DNA from: Paragyromitra xinjiangensis
Lineage: Eukaryota > Ascomycota > Pezizomycetes > Pezizales > Discinaceae
DNA: 64,000 nt
Assembly: GCA_038503065.1 (NCBI GenBank)
Contig: JBCAMK010000008.1
Coordinates: 558,001 to 622,000 of the forward strand
Direction of reading: 5' to 3'
In this document: one piece after another, positions 55,529 to 64,000 of the stretch
Layout: each line of letters starts with the position of its first letter
How positions within the stretch are numbered: the first letter of the stretch is position 1
Program-made: the position numbers and the translations under genes
The notes under the pieces: generated by a model
Told to the model about the DNA's origin: nothing
The model's input: the letters and a program-made list of their open reading frames with translations, nothing else
The model's database searches: none

Positions 55529-57322
55529 CTATTCCTTAGCAAGAATTTCAGCGCCATCCTTGCCCTCGCCTTCGTGCACTAAAGTTGTTGAGGATGTTGT
55601 GGTTGTAGGCGATTGGTTTCCGTCCTCCAATTCTTGGGTTTCGACTTCAGCCTCGGTGATTGTCTCAGCATCGGTTGTTTCATGGCCCGGGTTAACAACC
55701 TCCTGCGCATGGACCTCCACCTCGGTGGTCTCAGCAAAAGTCTCTTCAGGTCGTTCCATAACCTCCCCACTAGTATTTTCTCCTTTGGCCTTTTCACCGG
55801 TTTTCTGTTTCTGCAACCTTCCTGTTGATGGCGGTAAGGATTTTTCCCGCCTACGGCTAGTGCTGGCCACAGATGCCGAGCGTTTCGACGATGAATGTTT
55901 TGACGATGGATTCATCGCACCTGGTTTCTTGTCCGAAACCTTTCCAGCGCTAGCCGTAGTCGGCCTCGTCATACGTGATAAGAAGTCACCTCCTGTAGTT
56001 CCGGAAATTCCCGCGAGAGATCCAACGCTTGTTCTATTTGGGTTCCTTATCGCTGCCGATGTCTGAGGTCTCTGGGGCGACCTCTGATCTTTCCTTCCAG
56101 GCCTGGAGCTCATCCCAGAATTTCCTCGTCGCATGCCTGTGGAACTAGGTGGTGATCTGTTACGAACCGAGGCAGATGAAGGCGGCCTACTGCGAGCTGC
56201 CGCTGCCTTTTGATCAGCCGCAAGCTTTGCTGCAGAGGCGGCAGTAGGGGCAAAGGCTGAACTGCGAATGGTGGGGGGTTTGCTGGGTTCTCGAGTTGGC
56301 TTGGTCTCTGCCTTTTTGGTTGGGGGAACTTTTATCTTTTCTGTGGTTGCAGCGAGCGAGCGGGGTTTGGGCACTGTCGATATAGTAGAAGTGATTGTAG
56401 TGGATGTATTTGTTGTAGGTGCGGATGTAGCAGCGCGAGACTTTGCCAATGAGGGATTGGCGGTCGGGGCGGCTGTAGATGGTTTTGTCCGTGATCCAGA
56501 ACTTGGAGTAGTCGTGGCACCGCAGACAGGGCTCTTCGGAGCGAATGCGGGTGAAGGAAGGGGCGAAGTTGTCGTAGATTTTGATGGAGGGAGAACAAGG
56601 GTTTTCCCGGACTTAGTAACGGGTGCCAATTTATTTGTTTTGCTGGAGAATGTCGATTTGGTGGGGGATTTTGGGGCTGATCCAACCTTGGTATCTGCAG
56701 GCTTCGACTTCGGCTCTGCCTTGACAGGCTTTGTATGTTCTCCTTCATCCATCTCAGTGGGTATCTGGTCGAGTGGTTTCTCCAGAATCGTTTCTTCTCG
56801 CATAGTGGAAACGTTCCCTAAATCAGGAGACGATCTGGTGTTTGTAGGAGTGACAAGTGCCTTTGGTAGTATACCGTTTCCGTTTTGACTTTCGAGGTCA
56901 TGCTTCTTAAGATTTGACTCATCCAGCACGTGCCTCTCATTGCTAGTCTCTGTAAAATCTTCCTTCTTCGACTCATTCTCAGTCATACCTTTCTCCTTGC
57001 CAAAGACCTCTCCAGCTAGCTTCCCATCCTCGGCAATTGAAGCTGCGGGGCTCATCGGACTGGTCGGGACTGGCGCCTTCTGTAACCCGAGCATCGAACC
57101 GCCGTTTCCCGTGACAGCAACGAAGGATGTTCTGACCTTACCTAGCGGCCTTGGGCCAGGGCTTTGGTCGCGAGTGGACGAATTGGCCGTGTTTGAACCA
57201 TTGCCTGGAGCGGTAGAGCCTGAGGGAGATGATGATGATTTTTCGAACATTGCTAATAGACCCTTAACACCAGCACCAGAGGGTCGAGCCCCCCCAATGC
57301 GGTTCGATTCCGGAGAAGCCAT
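55529..57322 (-). CDS. Low-complexity Ser/Thr/Pro-rich hypothetical protein, 597 aa
   Basis: A single uninterrupted frame starting MASPESNRIGGARPSGAG at 57322; an in-frame extension to 57511 is possible but unlikely. GVKGLLAMFEKSSSSPSG and GKVRTSFVAVTGNGGSMLGL near the N-terminus look like short conserved motifs. The rest is disordered, rich in Ser, Thr, Pro, Ala and Lys (KTLVLPPSKSTTTSPLPS), with an acidic tail. There are no transmembrane segments or signal peptide. I recall similar fungal proteins without a function; a cytoskeletal or nuclear scaffold role would be speculation. The unbroken frame over about 1.8 kb with fungal codon use supports a real gene. Confidence 0.65.
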   Translation of the reverse strand: MASPESNRIGGARPSGAGVKGLLAMFEKSSSSPSGSTAPGNGSNTANSSTRDQSPGPRPLGKVRTSFVAVTGNGGSMLGLQKAPVPTSPMSPAASIAEDGKLAGEVFGKEKGMTENESKKEDFTETSNERHVLDESNLKKHDLESQNGNGILPKALVTPTNTRSSPDLGNVSTMREETILEKPLDQIPTEMDEGEHTKPVKAEPKSKPADTKVGSAPKSPTKSTFSSKTNKLAPVTKSGKTLVLPPSKSTTTSPLPSPAFAPKSPVCGATTTPSSGSRTKPSTAAPTANPSLAKSRAATSAPTTNTSTTITSTISTVPKPRSLAATTEKIKVPPTKKAETKPTREPSKPPTIRSSAFAPTAASAAKLAADQKAAAARSRPPSSASVRNRSPPSSTGMRRGNSGMSSRPGRKDQRSPQRPQTSAAIRNPNRTSVGSLAGISGTTGGDFLSRMTRPTTASAGKVSDKKPGAMNPSSKHSSSKRSASVASTSRRREKSLPPSTGRLQKQKTGEKAKGENTSGEVMERPEETFAETTEVEVHAQEVVNPGHETTDAETITEAEVETQELEDGNQSPTTTTSSTTLVHEGEGKDGAEILAKE

Positions 57323-58739
57323 GCTTATCTCTGTCTTCAGGAGGGTCCCCTGGTTCGAATAGAAATTTATGATTGTTTTTATCCGCTCGCTTCTTGAGCC
57401 CGCAAGGCTGTGAGCCGTGATAGTGGTAGTGGTAGTAGTAGGTATGTTGGCTTTTATCGCTCTTTCTCCCGCAATTTGTTTGTGGGATACTGTTTGCTTC
57501 CCACGAAGCAAAAGGGGGGTGAAAGAAGAAGGAGTAGTCGCAAGCGTTACAAGGGTATAATCTACTGTGAGAATATGCCGAATAAACGATGATAGACGAA
57601 TAAACGGGGCGTGAATAGACGGAAGGCAGGCGTGTGTGGGTTATTTAGCGAGAGGAAGAAAGAGAGGGAGGGGTTGTGAAGATGGCCGTGTTTTGCTGTT
57701 TACAGCGTGTTGTCAAGTGGTTACTGTGGGACGGAAAGGTATTTGGGAACTTTTAGGTTTGCAGGTGATGAGAAAATAGCTCTACCAACCGCCCCCCCCC
57801 CGTCGGAATTGGCAATAATTATGACTGCGACGCAGTCTGGGAGGCAGCCACCAGTTGGAGGTTTCAGGAGAAGTGCTACGCCCGAAGCGATGAGAAGGAG
57901 AGAAGAAAATGCCGAATTAATAAGAGAATCACAAAGCCTGGTGTTAAGCAAGCAGGGTGTGAAGGCTCGGAGAAAGGGGAAGGAAAAGTAGAGAAGGCTT
58001 TGTATCGTGGGAGAAGTAGAGGAGAAGTCAAAGACGGACCTGATGAAGCCGAGTGAGGAAGGCTGTCAGGGTAGACCACGATTGAAGAACAGGGGCTGCG
58101 GGGTGCTGTAGACGATTGAAATAGAAACAAACGCGATGTCTATGTTGGCGGGGAACGCGATGAAATGGAATGCAACTCTACGTAAGTAAAGTGATGTGAT
58201 GTTACTCTGGGCTAGGCTTGACTCGAATATTATTATTTCTCTTCAGCCTTCAAGGTACATTCGACTTACATACATGTGTCCTGCTTACCCGTAGAGACGC
58301 ATGGTATACATGTAGCTACCTGTACTCCAGTGGTATATGCTTAAGAAGCCACAGCCTGGCCACAGTCAGTAGCCAGAGCCGCGAAAATAGAATGATCTAA
58401 ATGGGCCGGAGCTCAATGCAGGGATAAAATAGGGATAGGGGTTTGGTAAATTAGGCACTCAGCTCATGTTTCACAGTCCGCCAGAAACTTCTGTTTCAAT
58501 TTCCACTCATCAAACTGTCATCAGCGGACCTTACCTTACCTTACAGAAACCAATAAAAGTGGGTCCCATGTGAGCAACTACGATTCAATGATGGTACAAG
58601 AATAGCTAGGAGGGATATCTGTCCTCTTGTGGTTTGTATTAGTGTGTCGGGATGGGATGTGGACGCTCTGCCCCACCAAAAGCTTTAGTGTCATGACGTC
58701 ATAGAATAGCCTTCCTAAGTGAACAAAACATATGTGGTA
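57323..58739. other. Intergenic region
   Basis: The promoter of the minus-strand gene lies at the left. A plus-strand frame at 57707-57991 ends RKGKEK but has no recognised motif and is not called. A TGACGTCA CRE/ATF-like palindrome is at about 58694-58701. Confidence 0.45.
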
Positions 58740-58914
58740 GACGCCTTCACGGTCCACCCGGACACCCCCCTCACCCGGACAGACGATGATTGATTAATAT
58801 TTGGTAGAGAATTCCTGCTTGAGCAGCAAAGAAGCCGGTTGCAACGCTAAAAACTTTCCTATTCCCGTTAGCTGTCCGGGTGAGGGGGGTGTCCGGGTGG
58901 ACCGTGAAGGCGTC
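58740..58914. mobile_element. MITE, 175 bp, with perfect 43-bp inverted repeats, TA target site
   Basis: The arms begin GACGCCTTCACGGTCCACCC and end CTCACCCGGACAG. They are identical over 43 bp in inverse orientation (58740-58782 and 58872-58914). Each arm contains an internal CACCCGGACA direct repeat. TA flanks are at 58738-58739 and 58915-58916. Perfect arms suggest recent activity. The 89-bp centre has no coding capacity. Confidence 0.9.
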
Positions 58915-58916
58915 TA

Positions 58917-60248
58917 TTTAACTTCCGTAGGACGCTGTAACTATCTGACCAATTAGCAATTAAAGTAATAATTAAAATTGGCAATAGCGACTGGAAACAT
59001 CGAGTATCTAAACGACACATCAAACACGTGCCTAGTACATACATCACTACATGTAGTGTTGCAGCGATATCTTTCAAGAGGAAGAATATCCCCTGTCTTA
59101 CTCTCGGGTTGTGCTGGCTTTCAGGTTTGAGGGGAACGTTTACGTTTCAGGAGTTCAAAGTGAAGGCTTTCAGTACGGTTAATCGACGTCAAACATTTCT
59201 TTATCTATATGTATGAGCACATGTAATCTCGTGCCCATGTTCCAGCCGCCCAGATTTTCTTTAGTATTTGGGATTTAAAATCTAGATTCTCCCTACACAA
59301 TCGCGTCCACCACCAAAAATAAATAGTGATTTTCCAAAAAGGCCTGGAATCAAGGCTACATATGGGATGGTTAGTTGATAGTGCGTAATACAGATCTCTG
59401 CAGAGTCTTGATCGTTGTATGTTGTAATATCAACGATTTTTCTTACTCTATTCACGTATATGTAACTGAACCATATGTATCCAAACGGGTATTGGGTTTT
59501 ATTAACGCCAAAACTTTGGCTGTATGCGACATTCTTGTACTTTAGAACAATGAAACTATGAGTTCAAAAAAATCCAAACGGATACTTTGGGACATAGCTC
59601 TTTGAAGCTACAGTAAACTTACGATTCCAGAGAAGAAGTCACTGTCTTGCCATTTATAGTCTGATAGATACGATTGTGCGCGATCGGTAACCTAAAAGCT
59701 ATGTCAAGCATTTTAACTCTGTAGCTATGGTTGATATATAGGTGATGGTAAGTTCTGCTACAAAACTAGTAATCATTTTCTCTTGCGTTTCTTTGGTTGA
59801 TTCACCCTCAAAATGGGAAATCCATGTCTCTGGATTGTAGTTTTTGGATGACGAAAAAAGAAACGGTCTTGTATCTTTGGGCTTCAACCTTCGCCTGAAG
59901 CGCCCTTCACTTAAGTGGCCTTTAGCATGTAATATATGGTGTTTACCACCAAGTGGCTAGAGCTTAGAAATTTTTTTGAGGGAGCTACATAATTATAGAT
60001 GTAGAAAAAAGGTTAAAGGATCACTTTAAGAAGTATAACTCCTGCGCTTTGGAGGTTCATATTGGTAGGGGGGATATTATGGGGGGTTTCTTTTAGTGTA
60101 AGTCTTTACGTATTAGACGACTCAAATAGACAACAGCGTACTTCAAGTATAACTTCATGTCTACCAATGCCAAGTGTCCGATTGCAGTCGACCATTATCG
60201 ACTATAGGCCGGACGGACTACATGTAGCTTGGCGCCTTCCGCATAGTA
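58917..60248. other. Intergenic region
   Basis: No gene is seen. ATCCAAACGG(G/A)TA occurs twice (about 59479 and 59571) as a minor direct repeat. Confidence 0.45.
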
Positions 60249-60412
60249 TAATCGCCCTATAAGAATTTGGGATGTAAGGGTATTCGCCTTACGGGAATAC
60301 GCAGCCTGGATTAGGTAGGGATTAATTTATGTGCGCTAGTGTTTTCTTATAAGGATATCTGCTTTATAAGAATATAGGCTTGCTCTAATTTCATATCCTC
60401 ATAGGGTGATTG
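60249..60412. mobile_element. Inverted-repeat element, about 164 bp, TA target site
   Basis: The left end TAATCGCCCTATAAGAAT is mirrored by ATCCTCATAGGGTGATTG, about 19 bp with four mismatches. TA lies on both sides (60247-60248 and 60413-60414). Internal TATAAGAATA links it to the element at 45530. Confidence 0.55.
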
Positions 60413-60414
60413 TA

Positions 60415-60974
60415 CTGTAGCGGAAACTCTGTGCTTCAAACCTTTTGTAGCTTCATCCGGTTCTCTTATTCAAACCACAATTTCTGGGGTGGATGGAAGG
60501 TAGTAATGAGTTTTGGGGGGGACAGTCATGAAGGGGAACTCTTTCAGCGAGAAGCAGGATGAGTCTTTTTCGTCCTAACCTATTGGGAAAACAATAGAGA
60601 TCTAAGTTCCGACGAGGGGTTTGGTCATAGGAAAATAGTCAAGTGCCGTAATTGTATCTTTTTTTCATGCATTAGGTAGTCACTCGAGGTATGCCGTGAA
60701 TAATCGTGAAATACATGTAGAGTACTGGACCTATCGGAGATTATTCTGACACTACTGGGTCATCTTTTGCGAACTGGAACCGGTATAACTCTTGGAGGTC
60801 TGTATAACCCTAATGATGAAGTAGAAAGGTGGTAAAATCAGATACTTGATCTAGACTTTGGCTCACCTATCCACTTTCCCTCTCATTCTGCACGTAATAA
60901 AATAATGAAGTATAATATCTATCCTAGCTTAAAACTCGCCCTCATATCCTTAAATTATCACCTTTCGCTTACAT
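60415..60974. other. Intergenic region downstream of the F-box gene
   Basis: No gene; likely includes the 3' UTR of the F-box gene, whose preferred stop is at 60975. Confidence 0.45.
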
Positions 60975-62398
60975 TTACTGGCTTTGGCTTGTCGGCGTTG
61001 AGAACGTGATTGCATCATTACCGTAAACGAACCTATCAATATCCAGTCTCTTGAACCTGCTGATATGACCGTACTCCTCCGAGAAACGCCAGTAGAACGC
61101 CACTTCGTCTTGGTTGATGATAATCATTTCTGAATCTATAAACTTCTCTATTTGGCTTGTTAGAGAACAACAGAACAAGATTACCCCCAAGGATTGCAAG
61201 GGTATCTCGAAAGAAATGGGGAGGGAGGGCGGGACTAACTATCCACGAATTGGCTGGCAGCAATTTGGCCTTTTGCACTGACAACTGCCGCCCCCGACCA
61301 CTCTTCTTCATCTGCTATGCGTAATGGCTCGTGGAGATTGCTAACTATGAATGTGTATTCTGCCCTCGGAACATTGATGTCACCAGTGATCTTAATACCC
61401 TCTAACCTTTTGGGAGTTGGCTGGTGGAAAAGGATGAACTCGCAGCCATGCGCATTATAGTCGCCTACCCAAAGTCCTTTGAGAGGGTGCGCTATATCAG
61501 GGGTGTATAGCTCCTTATCAAGTGCGGAAAAATTCTCCACGTCGTCTCGCATCTTTGCATGGCGCAAGGTCCGTTCGAAAGGCACGCTTGTATTCTCATT
61601 GAACACCATCCATTTCCGCAAACGAAAGAGGGTCTCAGCTGCCGTATTTGCTGAATGTGGCAGATTTTCAGCTCCACGGAAACTTTGTATCGAGGAATTG
61701 CGGGTGCGTTCTCTAGATGGAATTGTGATGGGTGGCCAGAGCGACATCGAGCGATCTTGGTATTCTGGGGGTATAACGGAAGCGCGAGAGAGCGAGCATG
61801 CGATTGACCCTCGGCCTCTGCGAGATAGTGGTTGAACCTCTTGATACTCGTTGAAAGGTGTCTCTCTGGTTAGAATGAGGATGGGCTCTTCCCAGAATCG
61901 GACTTGAGGTTGAAAGTTTGCTATAAGGACGGAAGAGTCAATGGACCAAGGTTTTCCAAGGTTCGTGGAAGTCCCTAATGCATTATTGTTCGCCAGTAGG
62001 TTGTAGATCTCTATTGCACCTGTGGCGGGGCTGTATCGGGCGATCAAGAGGTATCCTGTAAACCGGCGGTCACCATGCCAGACATGTCCGTGAAGCCAGA
62101 GGTGGCGGCGGAGCGCTACATACAACTCCTTGAAAGATTTGTAGGGAGTTGGAGAATTGAGATGTAAGAACACGACGGCTCGAGCCCAAAGATTATCTGA
62201 CTCGGCCAGTAAATTGAAACGCCGGGATAATTGTGTACAGCGTCCAAGGGCGATCCCGTCAAGAAGTTCCAGGATGAGAGTTAGGATTTCTAGGATACGG
62301 TTTCAGTGCGAGGGTATATGTATTTAGGGGACAGGTTGAAGCTTACCATTTGGGAGAGAGAGGATGTTCGTCTTTTGTATCCTAGTTGGAGCCGTCAT
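60975..62398 (-). CDS. F-box protein (SCF ubiquitin-ligase substrate adaptor)
   Basis: Three exons: 62398-62347, 62289-61247 and 61145-60975, 1266 nt, 421 residues in frame. Splicing the 57-bp first intron creates the F-box: ILSLPNEILTLILELLDGIA, CTQLSRRFNLLAESDNLWAR. The central part shows GLWVGDYNAHGCEFILFH and RLEGIKITGDINVPR, a pattern common in fungal F-box proteins with a lipocalin-like C-terminal domain. The last intron (donor GTGGAT at 61246) joins AASQF to KFIDSEMIIINQDEVAFYW; without it the protein ends at 61235 (QFVDS). The expected role is binding Skp1 through the F-box and presenting a target for ubiquitination. I cannot identify the target. Confidence 0.85.
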
Positions 62399-64000
62399 GA
62401 CTTTATCCACTAATGGGTAACGAGTGGGTCGGGGAGGTGGTAAAAACGAAATGGAACGATCTCATGGCAGAACCTGAGATTGAGATGAAGATGAGTCTCA
62501 ATAAGTTGATGATGAAAGGTCTCGGGGGGAGGGGAGTTTAGTGTTTAAGCTTGACAGGTTCTATGTATCAGTAAGACAGCTCTGTCTGTTCTTACTACCT
62601 TCCACTCTGCGGTGGCCTAAATATGATGTATGGTACGAGTGATTGATCAGGATCTGATTCCACTTGGTTAGTCGGTGAGCCGCATTTCACATGTTGGGGC
62701 AATACCTGAATTTTCCGGGGTATCCACAAGTAACGATTTTTTTTACCGGAACAAACACCTAGAGTAGCACATCCCCAGCATCAGTCTCACGATGATGCTA
62801 AGTCATCCCGGAAGCGATGTCTTGGAGCAGCCCCGCTCCACCTCATGGCATAACCTCTTAGAAAGGTGGGGAGAAGTTGCCATGGCAACGGCTTGAGCAC
62901 GTACTCACGTGATAAAAATCTATTACATGGCTCGGTTCCTGCATAAGTTTCCCCCATAGTCTGGAATTCGAACGACATAGGCACCTACATTGTAAAAAAA
63001 ATCCGCGATTTAATATCTATTCTTCGCCGCAGAACATTCGGTTGTTCTTTTTTTTGTTCTCAACCAGACCAATCGAGCTTCGAATAGCCGCGGAAACTGT
63101 GGACGATGCAGACGAGTTTTATGACAGCTGGCACCGTCATTTCCTGAAAAGTGTCTTTGGGGTTTCCTGTAGATTGATAGGTTATGGAAGAGATAAAAAA
63201 ATCAGGGAAGATGCCAAGGGTCGCTCTGTTGGCAACGTTTCGCCCCAACACACATTTTGGCTGATGCATGCACTCACACGTAGAGTCACAGCCTGAGAAC
63301 GCGATTCCGCTTATGTCCTGCCCACTCACATTTCAACTCCCAAGTCACCATCCCTCCTTCACCTCAATCCCGCTCAATCGTGCTCTACCGGCCATTCGGC
63401 CCTCCAGCTCATCACTGCTTCTGCTGCCTTCCTAGAAGAGTGGTGTAGAATAGAGCAGAGCAGAACAACGAAGGTATGGAAAGATATCCCACATCCTAGT
63501 CATCAGGCTGCAGTTGCCAGCCAGCTTTTATGAATTTGGCTTTCTTCTGATTCATCAGGCCCTCGGGTCACTTTTTCTGCTTTGCTTGCTCTACTTCTTA
63601 AAGACCTTACACTCCGCTAACCTTATTCAACTCTCCCAAAGCTGGAAATTGGTTAGGTACAGAAATTACTCCCAAGACACTAAAAACGAACATTCGTAAA
63701 AAAAAGCGCAGCATACCAAAAGAACCAAGATCTATTTTGCCTCAGTGGTCATAGCTAAAGATCCACTTTTCAGAGATGCCAGCTACCTACTCATACAAAG
63801 TGCGAGTTCTCGCTGCCTTGGACGCGCACTATAACCCCCAGCGCCCTTTGCCCATACCTTTACGATCCATCGGTTCGTGCTCTCATCGCCCCACCCCCGC
63901 TTTTCTTCTTTTGTGGCTGACGATATCTTTTTATCTTTGAAGACTCAAGGTATGAATCGGACTGCAATGCGAACCATCTCTTCTTGCCTTCAACGTGGAA
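62399..64000. other. Intergenic region to the end of the window
   Basis: The F-box promoter lies at the left. Frames at 63042-63329 overlap on both strands without motifs. No gene is supported; the end may be the upstream region of a gene beyond the window. Confidence 0.4.

Noticed and set aside
57707..57991. Plus-strand ORF ending in a basic KARRKGKEK tail
   Set aside because: Possibly real but has no motif, no intron support and begins in a probable promoter region; not strong enough to call.
1..64000. tRNA, rRNA and other RNA genes
   Set aside because: I scanned for B-box-like GGTTCGA and cloverleaf patterns and found only isolated matches inside coding sequence or without stems; a tRNAscan run would be decisive.

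Overview
The window is eukaryotic and almost certainly from a filamentous ascomycete (Pezizomycotina; a Pezizomycete would fit, but I cannot place it further). The genes carry short spliceosomal introns, mostly 46-100 bp, with GT..AG ends and a CTAAC/CTGAC-like branch site. The gene set is fungal: RTC5, an Ame1-like kinetochore protein, a Ppc89-like spindle-pole-body protein, class II DAHP synthase and a raffinose-synthase-like GH36. All gene models below were built by hand from reading frames and splice signals. Where exon lengths sum to a multiple of three and conserved motifs join across introns, the model is reliable. Unresolved 5' ends are stated.

Layout. 1-5.4 kb: RTC5 (+), then a small damaged gene. 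5.4-7.3 kb: a ubiquitin-specific protease (-). 9.2-14 kb: a GT8-type glycosyltransferase (-) flanked by small inverted-repeat elements. 14.4-16.3 kb: a small unknown protein (-) and an ER FKBP (+). 17-20.3 kb: a GH36/Sip1 gene (-). 22.1-29.4 kb: the densest ordinary block, with MSH6 (+), a HYPK-like small protein (-) and class II DAHP synthase (+), which contains a 5-nt micro-exon. 31.9-41.7 kb: a composite DNA transposon. 41.8-43.7 kb: a secreted FAD-linked oxidase (-). 45.7-53.7 kb: two mitotic-apparatus genes in tandem on the minus strand, an Ame1/CENP-U-like kinetochore subunit and a Ppc89/Cep57-like spindle-pole protein. 55.5-57.3 kb: a low-complexity Ser/Pro/Thr-rich protein (-). 61-62.4 kb: an F-box protein (-). 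The rest is intergenic.

Mobile DNA dominates the accessory sequence. The main object is a 9.8-kb pogo/Fot1-like element (31901-41714) with about 60-bp near-identical terminal inverted repeats and a TA target duplication. Its transposase is split by a second, 5.29-kb TA-flanked element (32553-37842); removing that element plus one TA rejoins the transposase frame exactly. The inner element carries an intact-looking multi-exon gene resembling fungal DUF6532 proteins, a GC-rich minisatellite and a decayed second ORF. A further insertion of about 1.6 kb, filled with another minisatellite, interrupts the transposase downstream. Around this lie at least a dozen short inverted-repeat elements (about 100-755 bp). 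Most are flanked by TA, suggesting Tc1/mariner/pogo-type MITEs. One supplies the last base of the ame1 stop codon and two sit in the ame1 upstream region.
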